Below the pieces are notes generated by a model. It saw only the letters and a list, made by a program, of their open reading frames with translations. It ran no database searches and was not told the DNA's origin. From assembly GCF_001522545.3 (NCBI RefSeq), contig NC_031770.1:19447420-19511419 (forward strand): a DNA stretch of 64,000 bases, read 5' to 3'. Positions 1 through 9,914 of the stretch are shown in pieces (the first letter of the stretch is position 1; every line of letters starts with the position of its first letter). This stretch comes from Parus major (taxonomy: Eukaryota > Chordata > Aves > Passeriformes > Paridae). A program made the translations under genes and the position numbers.

Positions 1-143
1 GTAGAAGCACTTTTCAGATGAATCATTACTAAAATACAGCTTCTCATGTATTCAGAGTAACTCAGTTGTTTAATTCACTAATGTATCCACTTGATGTCAC
101 TGTCACTGCCCTGTAGAATTGTTAATGTCAAAGGGTTTTCTGG

Positions 144-329
144 TCACAAAGACTTTGCACCAATAAGTGACTGAGCTGCACAGACAGCCACCTTTTGGAC
201 CCTTCCAGGTAGCTCCATCAATGTGACAGTCCATTTTGTTGATGTGGACACTTCTACTTCCTTATCCTCTTCATTCATGTTTTGCATATCCCTGAAATAC
301 AAGTACTCGTTTTTCAAGGTTGTGTTTTC
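144..329 (-). pseudogene. Candidate exon, fibronectin type III-like, possibly decayed
   Basis: Read on the minus strand, a pyrimidine-rich acceptor ('cctttctgtgcag') is followed at 329 by 61 open codons ending in TGA at 144-146. The residues near the end, 'TKWTVTLMELPG' then 'VAVCAAQSLIGAKSL', follow the late-strand pattern of an FN3 domain (alternating V-x-V-x-A, a polar-S turn, then G-x-x-S), as in class I cytokine receptors of the gp130/IL12RB2 type. After the TGA the same frame continues with 'PENPLTLTIL', which would fit the final FN3 strand, so the stop looks like an internal lesion. An earlier donor, before position 197, could alternatively make this a shorter intact exon. I found no convincing companion exons for a cytokine-receptor module to the right, such as a WSxWS motif. 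The FN3 assignment rests on pattern only and may be coincidence. Confidence 0.2.
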
Positions 330-484
330 CTGCACAGAAAGGTTCAATCATTTTATTTTTCTTGTAAGTACGGAAAAATCCTGTAGCATTACTTTAATGG
401 TCTGTTATTACTCATTTTGTAAGGATAATGACAACTTCTCAGAAGTCAATGAATGGTATTTAGTTAATTATTTATTAATGTCAG
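330..484. other. Unique AT-leaning non-coding sequence
   Basis: This is flanking sequence between the FN3-like segment and the first CR1 relic. It contains a 'cttgtaagtac' donor-like string on the plus strand near 363, but without the AG expected on the exon side. No gene is supported. Confidence 0.5.
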
Positions 485-725
485 GAAGCTGAATCGGGGC
501 AGGTTTAGGCTGCATATCAGGAAAAGGTTTTTCACCCAGAGGATGGCTGGGCATTGGCACAGGCTCCCCAGGGAAGTGGTCACAGCACCAAGCCTGACAG
601 AGTTCAAAAAGAGTTTAGACAATGCTCTCAGGCTCATGGTGTGACTTTGGGGCTGCCCTGTGCAGGAGTTGGATTCAATGATCCTGATGGGTCTCTTCCT
701 ATGCAGCATGTTCTGAGATTCTGTG
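485..725 (+). mobile_element. CR1 LINE relic, 3' end
   Basis: The order of blocks matches the end of an avian CR1 element. A '...gtttaggctgcatatcaggaaaagg' stretch lies upstream of 'caggctccccagggaag' and 'tggtcacagcaccaagcc'. These are followed by 'ttcaaaaagagtttagacaatgc', 'ggagttggattcaatgatcc' and the terminal 'gagattctgtg'. The copy is truncated at its 5' side, as is usual for CR1, and has no intact reading frame. It closely resembles the copy at 42121-42350 and may belong to the same subfamily. It is inactive. Confidence 0.88.
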
Positions 726-3359
726 TTGCATCTCCTTGTACTCTTGCCATCATTAGAATTCTTAATTTTACGATGAATGAACTAGATTTTTCAGTTTTCC
801 TTTCTTTTGCATTCCAGCATGCTTTTTTGTCTTCCTGCCATTTCCCATAATTTTGTTTGCCCTCAAAGAAGCAAAATTGTGATGTACATCTATTGCCTCT
901 ATATTTCTTTTCATAATGAAAAAAGATGTTTCAAAAAAATATATAAAACCTATTTTTTAGTTATTTTTGCATCCCTTTCTCCTAGAGATATCAGACTGAG
1001 AGATCATCATGTGAGGGGGAGTAGAGCATTTAACCACTTTGAGCTGGGATTTAGGCAATCATCCACAGCAAAACACAGCTATTGCATGTGAACTGCTCCT
1101 TGCCAAAGCCCGTTGGCCAGGATCGAGTTCTCCAGGGACAGCTGTATCCTGGTTTAACAGGCCTTGATCCTTTCACTGTTGTCTTCTTGCTGCTCAGGTC
1201 ATAAACACTTTCTGTCAGTCTGTAGTTCTGTCTTCAGTGCCAGAATAAAGATCTGACCTGACAAAACATTTCAATATGTTCTTTGCTCCTTGTTCTGAGT
1301 GTCAGTGTTCTTAGCTGTCCTCCTGCCCCCTCTCTAATGCCACTCTGTTGGAGCCCTTGGAAGGGCTGGAAAGCTAAAGAACTGGCATGTGGGTCTGCAT
1401 ATTTGTACACGGGACGTTATTATTTTTGTGCACATAGGTATTATTGTGGGGGCTGGAAAAGAAGATTGTAAGCATTTCATGGAAACATGCACTCAGAGCC
1501 AAATCCTCATTAAAAACTGCCTTAGCATCCAGGCCAGGAGAGAATTGCAAGCACAAAGATTATTTGTGTATACTGCACTTTCAGAGGGTTACTGAGATTC
1601 ATGTTCCTTTCTACAACATCTCAGACAGTCAAGCTTTGCTCTAAGAGGAATAGCCAAGATTTTCCCCTGTGGAGCTACAACAGCTTTACACTTCCCCAGA
1701 AGACCAAAGCAACCTTAAAACTGGTGAAGCAGGAAATAAGAGGATTATATTATTTCAAGAGACAACTTGGAGATGGCATTCTCAAAATCAACACCTCACT
1801 TTGCTGCCAAAACAGGATGCATGGCAATGGTGCTGCTCGCCCCAGTTCACAGTGCTCAGCTCTTGCACTGCTGCCCTCCAGGCTGTTGGTTGCTGGTGTT
1901 ATTTAGAGCCATCCTTATGCTTGGACTGCAGAGCACTTGCTTGGCATGCAGCCACTCAAGGGCTCTGAAGATAGCAGAGGCCAATGCTTCTGCCCTCAGC
2001 TGTGAGCTCAGGCCCTAGCAAATGATCAAGATCAAAGGTTTTGTCTTTTTTTTTTTTCTTTTCCAAGCTTGGGGGCTAAACTCTTTCTTGTGCAAGGACT
2101 CCCTTCAATATATTCTTAAGGGCTGTGTTAAAGGCATTTCGCTCCCTCCTGTGGATAACAGTAATTACCGAGTTGTGCTGAACTGTAATTTTGAAATAGA
2201 CCCTTAATGGATGACTGTAGCAGTATACCACCATTCCCAAAATTTACCCTCCATCCCACAATGTGAATAAGAGAAGGACCCACATGAAAGAAAATCAAGT
2301 CTGGCAGGCTTAGGGTGAGTGTGATCTCCTTTCTTCCTTCAATATATTAATTCTTTATAAGCTATTTGTGGCCTTATTAGCATCCCTTTGCACTATGTGA
2401 GCAGCACAAGGAAGCTGGAACTAGGGAGAGTCTGGTTCATTGCCATGAACAGGGCAGCAGATGTAGCACTGTCCTCACAGCAATCTGCCTTGCTGCCATG
2501 TCAGCCAGTAGCAGCTGCAAAGATGGCAATTCTCCATGTTTCACTCTGTTCCTCACTGAGGTGTGAACTTGCACACCCAGATAATGCTGTTAAAATGTTA
2601 GTAATGATAGGGTTGGGATTTATTCCATTACTCTTGTGTCTACAGTCTTTTTTTGTTGGACTGAGGGTAAAAAAAGAGGTGAAATCTGAAAAGAGGAAAA
2701 CTTATTTTTGAACATTATAGAGAAGAAAGAAAGAATTAATCAGTTTTAAAATCTTATCCATGCAGGAGAACGAAACTTCTTAACACAAGTCAAAAGCCAG
2801 TTGTACACCAAATTTTATAGATGACGTGTTACGTCTAGCTCATCCATTACAGGTTTCTGCATGACCTGCCTCACTGTGCTTCTCAATGCAAAGGTTCTGA
2901 CTCATAAGACAAATCTTCCTCCGTGGAAAGTAAATTCTTCAAGGCTTCATCTGCTCTGCAAGGCCTGGCCCACATATCAAGGAATAACAGACAGGTTTTG
3001 AAAGGTATGCTTATAGAGGTGCATCACATAATGTTTTCTGAACACTGTCAATTTATTTTAAGGATTCGTTAGGTTTTTCTTCCCTGCATTGATGGGATTT
3101 CAGAATACCCTGCTAACAATGCCTTGGCTGTCCCCAAGGTCTGACAAAAGCAGTTTAACTCTTAGCCTGATCTTAGAGACAAAATAATGAGTTTAAAATG
3201 TTATGAGAAAAATGAATTTTATGCATATTTGGGTAGAAAAGATTAAGTTGGATGTTAACACACTTTAACAGCATATTGTCTCTACTGACCCCAGCAGAGG
3301 GAATGGCTGCTATTAAAAGCTGGCCATAGAGATGGGGTGTGTTCTTCTGTGCCTGCTGG
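726..3359. other. Unique non-coding sequence, no gene seen
   Basis: This is single-copy-looking sequence with only short open frames in every phase. A run of 12 T (2046-2057) is the only clear simple repeat. Overlapping plus-strand frames around 1600-2018 reach about 100 codons in more than one phase, which argues for low stop density rather than coding. I see no recognisable domain, RNA gene or promoter. Confidence 0.5.
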
Positions 3360-3560
3360 AAAAGTTTCCCAATGGAAGGGCTTGTCAAGCACAGGAACAG
3401 GCTGCCTAGGGAAGTGGTTGAGTCACCAGCCCTGGAGGTATTTAGAAGACATCTAGATATGGCACTTTGGGACAAGGTTTAGTGCTGGGCTTGGCAGTGC
3501 TGGGTTAATGGTTGGGCACAATGTTCTTACAGGTCTTTTCCAACCTAAATGATTCTGTTT
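3360..3560 (+). mobile_element. CR1 LINE relic, 3' end
   Basis: 'caggaacaggctgcctaggg', 'agtggttgagtcaccagcc', 'ggaggtatttagaagacatc', 'gctgggttaatggttggg', and 'ttttccaacctaaatgattc' occur in the order of the CR1 3' untranslated end. The copy is 5'-truncated and ends at about 3560. The 'ctgggttaatggttgg' block is shared with the long copy at 32126-33027, so these two are probably the same CR1 lineage, distinct from the 485-725 type. Confidence 0.9.
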
Positions 3561-6500
3561 AACTGACTCTCTCCATAAATAACATCAGCTAGTCTTTTAG
3601 CTAGTCCTGTCTCTTGCATGATTATCTCAGATTTCCTTGCTGCTGTGTAACCACCAAATATTTCCCTCCAGGTGTTTACAGTTAGAAAGGACACTCATAA
3701 AACCACCTTCAAAAATCTGAAGGGGGAGTAGCTAGAACAATTTTGTTCATTTTTTCCCCCTCATGCTTTTGTGTGAGAAATGAGCTGCAAGGGGCAGCTA
3801 GGAGCATGCATAAACATAGTCTTGAAGAAGTGATCAGAAATCTTTTTTTCTAAATTGTAAAAAAGTTGTGACCAAGCTATTGATCAGTCTTTCACCAGTT
3901 CAGATGTAATTCTGGGTCCTAAACTGGTCAGCAGCTTTATGAAAGCAGCAGCTGAGGTGCTTTCTTTCAGCCAACAGCAGCCTCAGGAGCTTCAGATCTC
4001 TCCAGCTTACAGCTGCTTCCATGTAGATTTTATTTGTTCCCTGAAGAACAAATAAAACTGAATCCGTTTCTTGTTCTGTGAGGCAGCAAAGGTCTGTGTG
4101 CTGCAGTATTAGGTATACCATGAGGAGAAGAGGAATTTCTGCTTCCAAAAAAGCAAATGCTTGTGAGTATCTGAGCCAGGCCAGAGAGAGGTCACTCAGA
4201 TCTTCAGGTTTTCCAAACTCTCACATGCCCTACAGCCTCTGGCACCAGAGAATGCAGCAATGTAATGCAGCATGAAGGAACTGTGAGACTTTAAGAACCA
4301 GTGAGGCAAAACGAGAGTGTGAGGGGGGCAAGCTCACACCGTACCTTCTGCTGGGTGCTGGCGCTTGAACTCTCAGCAGGAAGGACAGACATTCCTTCAT
4401 AGGGAGCCCCCTCTGAAGTCACTTGTAACTGGAAGCAAGACCAGGCAGCACTTCTTGGAGTACATCTGCCAGGTGGGCTGTGCCCTCCTGGGTGACTGCA
4501 CAGCCCCTCAGTGGCTCTGGGAAGGCTCAGATGAGCTCTCCTCACGGCCCAGGCCTGGCCAGTCCTTATAAACTCTCACATAGCTCTGCCCTCCTGCAGG
4601 AGCTCTTTTCCCGCGTGCCTTCCCAGGACAGCTCTTCCCGTTAGGCAGAGCCAAGCAGCTGCACCTTCAGCAAGCTGCTTCCCGGCCACCTGCTGCCCCT
4701 TTTGGTGGTCCAGCTGGTGAGCATTCCTAGGCTTTCACCCCATCGGCCTCTCCTTACCCTCGAGGTGGTGATATGTTCTCAGAGGGGGCCTCAGACCCAT
4801 GGCTAATGAAGCAAATTGCTCTTGGAACTATTTCCTGAATATTGGCAGCCTTGTTCCTTTGCATCTTAAAAACAAACCCAGATTTTTAATATCACTGAGC
4901 ACAGTTTGTAAACTTGGGACAATTCTTGCATGTCAAAAGTAGTCATGCTACTACTGTATGACACAATGATTGTTTCTTAAATCCCCAGAATGTACTGGAG
5001 CTCCCTAGTTTGTTTTAAAACCCCTTCTTTTTGTCTCAATGCCCTTAACAAAGGATCTAAACAGTGGCTAAGCCCTTTCCAAGGTAATTCCTTTCCCAGT
5101 TTCCAGAAAGCAGACGTGAAGACCTCCCACCCTGCAGCCATTATCCCCACGCCAACCAGCGTGACCCCATGGCACAGCCACTGCTCCTCATAAGGGAGCT
5201 CACCCTGGAGGCTGCTCACTGCCCACACTTTAAATGCATGCTCTGAACATTTCTATTTTTCACATACAGCCTTACTACCACCTAACTGCTCTGGCTGAGA
5301 GGTGGCTGCAAATCAGGGCTAAAATTATTTTGGATGTTTCAACACTGAAACATTGGGAGGTAAATGTATATAACCTTCAGCCTGCTTTTCTTTATCCTGA
5401 TCAGGTGCTGTTTAATGAGGAAGGAAAGCCCTTCTGGTCAAGCTGAGCCATCCAGGGTGGAACCCCTCTCCTGCCAGCAAGTTAAGCTTCTCCTGAAAGT
5501 ATTCTCCCAGTCTCCTCAGAATGAACCACCACACCAAGGACAACCCATTGTGGCCAGGCTGGTTAATTGAGTTGTGAAGAGCTTGTATTTTGACAAGGTC
5601 ATTAAGGTAAGCAGAATGGCTGGAGATTTTTCTTTATCTTGTAGTCAAATTTGGGGAAGTCTATTTAAAAACCTTGGTTGTTTTCCTTGCTCCCCCCTGT
5701 TAAGGAAGAAATGTGTGTCCCCTTTGGGACATGTTGTGAGTGGATGGATATTTTGCTGTGGTTTTAATATGGAAAATCCAAGGTTGGAAAACAGTATGCT
5801 TGACTTTAGAAATTTTGGCTTATGCTTTTATCAGAAAATATATTGTTGTGCTGAATTCCCTGACAATATACAAATACTGTAAACGTTTTTTTCTTGGTTG
5901 GCAACTATATTTGTGTCACTAAGTAGCAGGACCACAGATGAAATCCTGGAAAACATTGTGAATGATTAGAAAAAAAAAATAAAATTGATTTTTCCCAAGA
6001 TACCCAAAAGCAAGGATTTATTTAATTTTTACCTTCCAGTTTTGTGGTTAATCTGAGCTTTCTGGCTGACTTTTTATCTTAGTTGTGCTGATCTGTTCTG
6101 GGTTGTTTGGGTTTTGTTCTATTATATTTTTAGCTGCTGCTTGGGCATATTCAACCTCTAGCATAAATCACTTATTGTATTTTGAAAGTTGGATAATGTG
6201 TTTAATGCACCCAACATTGGAAATACACATCTGTTTTGATGTTAGGTGCATCATGGCAGTAAATAGTGTCATTTATCTTAATACTTTTCACTTCATATAT
6301 AAATGAGTAATGAGTTTACATCCATAGAGGCATTTGTAAGCAGCAAGATTTGGTGGTGGTTTTCTTTTTTTTTTCTTCTGGGTTTTTACAGCGCACTGTA
6401 ATATATTTTTAGTGTTTTTTTAAAAATTTCTGGGAATTCATTAGATTATCTCTGCTTTCCCCCAGATGAAATGTCTCCACCCTGCCTCCAGTCAGGCTGC

Positions 6501-7850
6501 ACTTTATACTTTGTGCCTAGCACAGATGTTTCTGTGGTTTGTGGTGCTGCATTCTTAGCGTTCATCACCAATTGAACTTACTCTGTCCCTGGCCTGTCTG
6601 AGCCCAGAGCTGCCATGTATGTGTGTCTGCTGAGGGGGGAGGCTGAGGGCAGCTATCCTGCTTTCCACTTCTTAGCTGATGCCAGTTCAGCGTGGGAAGG
6701 GAATGCAACAATCTAGTTATTGGGTTAAGTACCAAAGCTGCAATTTTTATTGAAATACAATAATTCAGGCATCAGTGGCGCCTGGCAGATAATAGACCCT
6801 GTGGTAGTGAGTGTTCATAAAGCTTGAGGCCACCACATGCCCTGGGCTGCAAAGCAAAGTGACCCTCAAGAACCCTGCCCCTTGCTGCCCTTCTGTCTCC
6901 CAAACCACAATATTCTTGTCAAGCTGTTTAACAAGAATCATATTTTCTCATGGTAAATTGTACCCATGCACTATTTTACACTCTTCCTCCTTCTCCCTTT
7001 GTCGGGATAAAGGGCTAGACGAAAGCTCTTGGCTTCTGAAACGGTCTGTACTATCATAGGTATATATTTAATATTGTTCTGTTTAAAAATATAATGAAAC
7101 CACATTATAAGATGGAAAGAAAATTGTGTTGCTTGCTCTCTTACAGGATTCCTAGATTTCTGAGTCTCAGATACTTGGCTCCAGTTTGCAGACTGAAGTT
7201 ATTCGGCCCATCACCCATTTCTTAATATATGAACACTGGCCTCCAGCTTAATCAACTCTTTTGTCTCCTTGGTGTCTACTAACAATGACATGTTAGGAAG
7301 CATTCTTTTTTTCCACCTCTTTCTACTAAACATACCAAGACCTTTAATTCCCACAAAGTGTCCCTGCTGCATAAAACTGAGTAAGAGGTTTGTGGAGTCA
7401 GGCAGCACCTGGCCTATCATCATCATCACATCCTTCTAATTTAATTTCTGGCTTCTGCAGTACTGAGGAAGGTATTCCTTCAGCTCGTAATCTACTGCTA
7501 GCAGATAAATTCCTTGATAATGAGAATCTTCATCCTACTTTCAAAGATGATTGTGAATGCCTCTCCCTGCAGAGGCAGTCCTCTCAGATCATAAACCAGA
7601 TGTGATGCTAAAGGCACCATTTGATGTTGGTACCAACCCAACCATTACTATTTGCTTCCTAATTTTGGTTTTTACACACTGTCAGATTTGCATCTCTAAT
7701 TGTCACTAAATTAAGAAAATTAAATTAACAGCACCAGACTGTGTGGGAAGGGAAAAGAGGAATAGGATATGTTCTATGTCTCTTTTCAGTTGGCTTCTAT
7801 TTTCTTGTAATTAATCACTCAGATTGTGGTGACACTCCTGGAGACCATCC
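3561..7850. other. Unique non-coding sequence, no gene seen
   Basis: This is a 4.3-kb stretch with scattered open frames of no more than about 100 codons and no recognisable domain. The part near 4300-4800 is somewhat richer in G and C and in CpG-depleted 'ctcctg' strings but shows no CpG island. A perfect octamer ATTTGCAT at 7686-7693, followed closely by TAATTG at 7697-7702, may be a transcription-factor site cluster. One perfect octamer is expected by chance in a window of this size. Confidence 0.45.
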
Positions 7851-7924
7851 CATATTTTATATAGTTTTTATATATATTTACATATGTGTGTATATTTTTC
7901 TTCTTTTATATATATAAAATAAAT
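7851..7924. repeat. AT-rich low-complexity tract
   Basis: The tract consists of interrupted 'tatata', 'tatgtgtgtat' and 'tttatatatataaaataaa' runs. It is an imperfect TA/TG microsatellite with no sign of function. Confidence 0.8.
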
Positions 7925-8714
7925 GTGTGAATATGTATAGAGGGAATTAGAAGCTATCTCTCTGACATCAGTACCTTACCACATGTAGCTCATGGTTCAT
8001 AGTAGATGAATTAGAATTATATAATTTTCTGTCACAGAGACTGAACAGCACTTGACAGTCTCAGTTCTATCCCTGTTTTCCCTGTACATTTTTGGGATAT
8101 GCCATGTGGTAGTGGCATCATCCCAGAGAATCCATAAGTGCTTCTGTTGGGCCAACAGACATCATACAGAGCAGATTTGTCATTACAGCCAAACATTTTC
8201 ATTTTTTTAACAGCTCAGTATCAACATTTCAGGAAGGTTGTACCAATGAACCAGCATAGAGCTCCAGAGTATCCTGAAAATGGGTAAATGTCAAGCTTAT
8301 CTTTTTGGTTAAACCTTAAGGGGTGCAGCACTCCCATGGGTTGGCGTTTCCGGTCACTCAGGTACTTGCATCTCAGACCAGCTGAATTCAGGGGAGTGCA
8401 AACCACCCTGACACGATGGATGTGCAAGCTCCCAGATGAAATGAGTTTGGATAACCTTGGTCCCATATTGTGCATTCAATAAAACAGCAGTGCACTGGCA
8501 CCAGCTTCTCACTTCCATCTGTAAGAGGCCCACAGTGCAGAGGGAGAAGAAAGAAATCTCTCTCAGGGGCCAGCAGTGGCCTGAGTGTGATGCTCAGCAA
8601 TGGGATGTATCGATGGATGTTATGACAGGCTCATTGTGCAGCTGCTCTCATTCTTTCTAGTGTACCCAAAGAGAAAAGGGGGAAAAGGCTTGTGTAGGTG
8701 TTATTGAATGGCAC
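7925..8714. other. Unique non-coding sequence left of the ankyrin-like segment
   Basis: Minus-strand frames between 8221 and 8600 stay open for 70-84 codons in two phases, with residues such as 'NSAGLRCKYLSDRKRQPMG', but I cannot assign a domain or place convincing splice sites. If the ankyrin-like exon to the right is real, this stretch would be its downstream intron or the next exon. Confidence 0.35.
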
Positions 8715-8866
8715 CTCTTGGTAGTGTCAGTGACTGTGAGATCCGCTCCTGCAGCCAGCAGCGTGTAGGCAACTGATGACCCTCTGCCTGGAGCCACAGA
8801 GAAGTGCATGGGCTTCAGTGTGGGCAAAGCAGCCTGGCCATGGAGTATCAATTTCAGGACCAGAGC
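8715..8866 (-). CDS. Candidate internal exon encoding ankyrin repeat sequence
   Basis: On the minus strand an acceptor 'aaatctctttccag' ends just before 8866. The frame beginning GCT CTG stays open through this segment and on to a TAG at 8657-8659. Residues 1-12 (ALVLKLILHGQA) resemble the second helix and turn of one ankyrin repeat. Residues about 17-48 match a whole repeat: 'KPMHFSVAPG' fits TPLHxAAxxG, and 'SSVAYTLLAAGADLTVTD' fits VVxLLLxxGADxxxxD. There is one extra residue between the helices. Ankyrin repeats are protein-binding modules of many cytoplasmic and scaffold proteins, so the family does not give the gene. The proposed donor 'aagag|gtgcca' at 8714-8713 is weak, lacking G at position +5. 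The exon may therefore be decayed, or it may use another boundary. No second ankyrin exon was recognised to the right. Confidence 0.38.
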
Positions 8867-9860
8867 CTGGAAAGAGATTTATTTTTTTTTTTTTTACATC
8901 TTTAATGCACTTTGAAACCTGTAAGTAAAGCAGAGTAAATTAATTAATGAACTAAAGATACCTGGGGATTCAGATGTTGCTATGTGCCTCTCTAGTCCTG
9001 TTTAAATCAAAAAGCATTTCTGCACCCTAGCATCAAACTAGGCAGGCCAAAAGCATGTGATGTTTTTAGTGGGGCTGCAGCACACTCTGCAACAGTACTT
9101 CTTCAAGAAATGTGGTGTTGTTCATCCTGCCACTGTACATATGCATACTAATATAGATTTGCCTGGATCTTTTATTCTTTGTTAATGGATAGTGACTTCA
9201 TTCTCTATTGTATAAAAATGTCTCTTGACTATATTCCTTGAGCTATGAAGCAGTTTAATTTTTTTTTTCACCTATATCCTGATGGACAGCAAAATCCAGG
9301 GTGTGACAAATGGCACCTGACATCCAGGAAGGAATATATCCTTAAGAATAAATCCATATCTCCAAACTCTCTCTAATTTTCTGGGACAGCCTTTCATTCT
9401 AGATCCATATCTAGTGCAGTTTCACAAAGACTAGATCTTATTTCTCAGTTCCTGTGAATTACAAGCATTACAAAAGTTCAGTTACAAAACTAAGTTTCTG
9501 TTTGCTTCAAAAACCTGGCTGAAGTTCCTAGCCATTCCTGTGTATTTAGTTTCAGAATGCAAAATGTAACTTGGAAATAAATCCATAATTTGCATCAGAG
9601 AGCAAAAGGCAAGGAAATTACTCATCTAGTGGTATGTTTTGTATGTAGCCCAAGAAAGCCATGTTTTTTGTTCAAGTAAGATGTACATTTTAGGGTGGAG
9701 AAGGTACACAAGAAAGGCTAGATTGAGGCATTATAGTATTTGAGTATAAACTTGCTGTGTTATTACTAGATTTACTGGAATATTGAGCTTTTAGCAGTTG
9801 TTATTGAAATGCTGGGGAGGGAGAGAAACTGATCCTATTTCCCTTAATTGCTTGACAAAA
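8867..9860. other. Unique non-coding sequence
   Basis: The stretch starts with a T run (8882-8895), which on the minus strand lies just upstream of the ankyrin-like acceptor as an A run. The remainder is AT-leaning with no feature I recognise. Confidence 0.5.
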
Positions 9861-9914
9861 TTTGAAGAATTCCTTAGTTTGAAGAATTCCTTAGTTTGAA
9901 GAATTCCTTAGTTT
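9861..9914 (+). repeat. Tandem repeat, 17-bp unit, three perfect copies
   Basis: The unit 'tttgaagaattccttag' occurs perfectly at 9861-9877, 9878-9894 and 9895-9911, followed by the first 3 bases of a fourth copy. Perfect identity suggests recent replication slippage. Copy number may vary between individuals. Confidence 0.97.

Noticed and set aside
7686..7702. Octamer plus homeodomain core as an enhancer
   Set aside because: One perfect octamer is expected by chance in 64 kb, and no SOX or other partner site lies close by.
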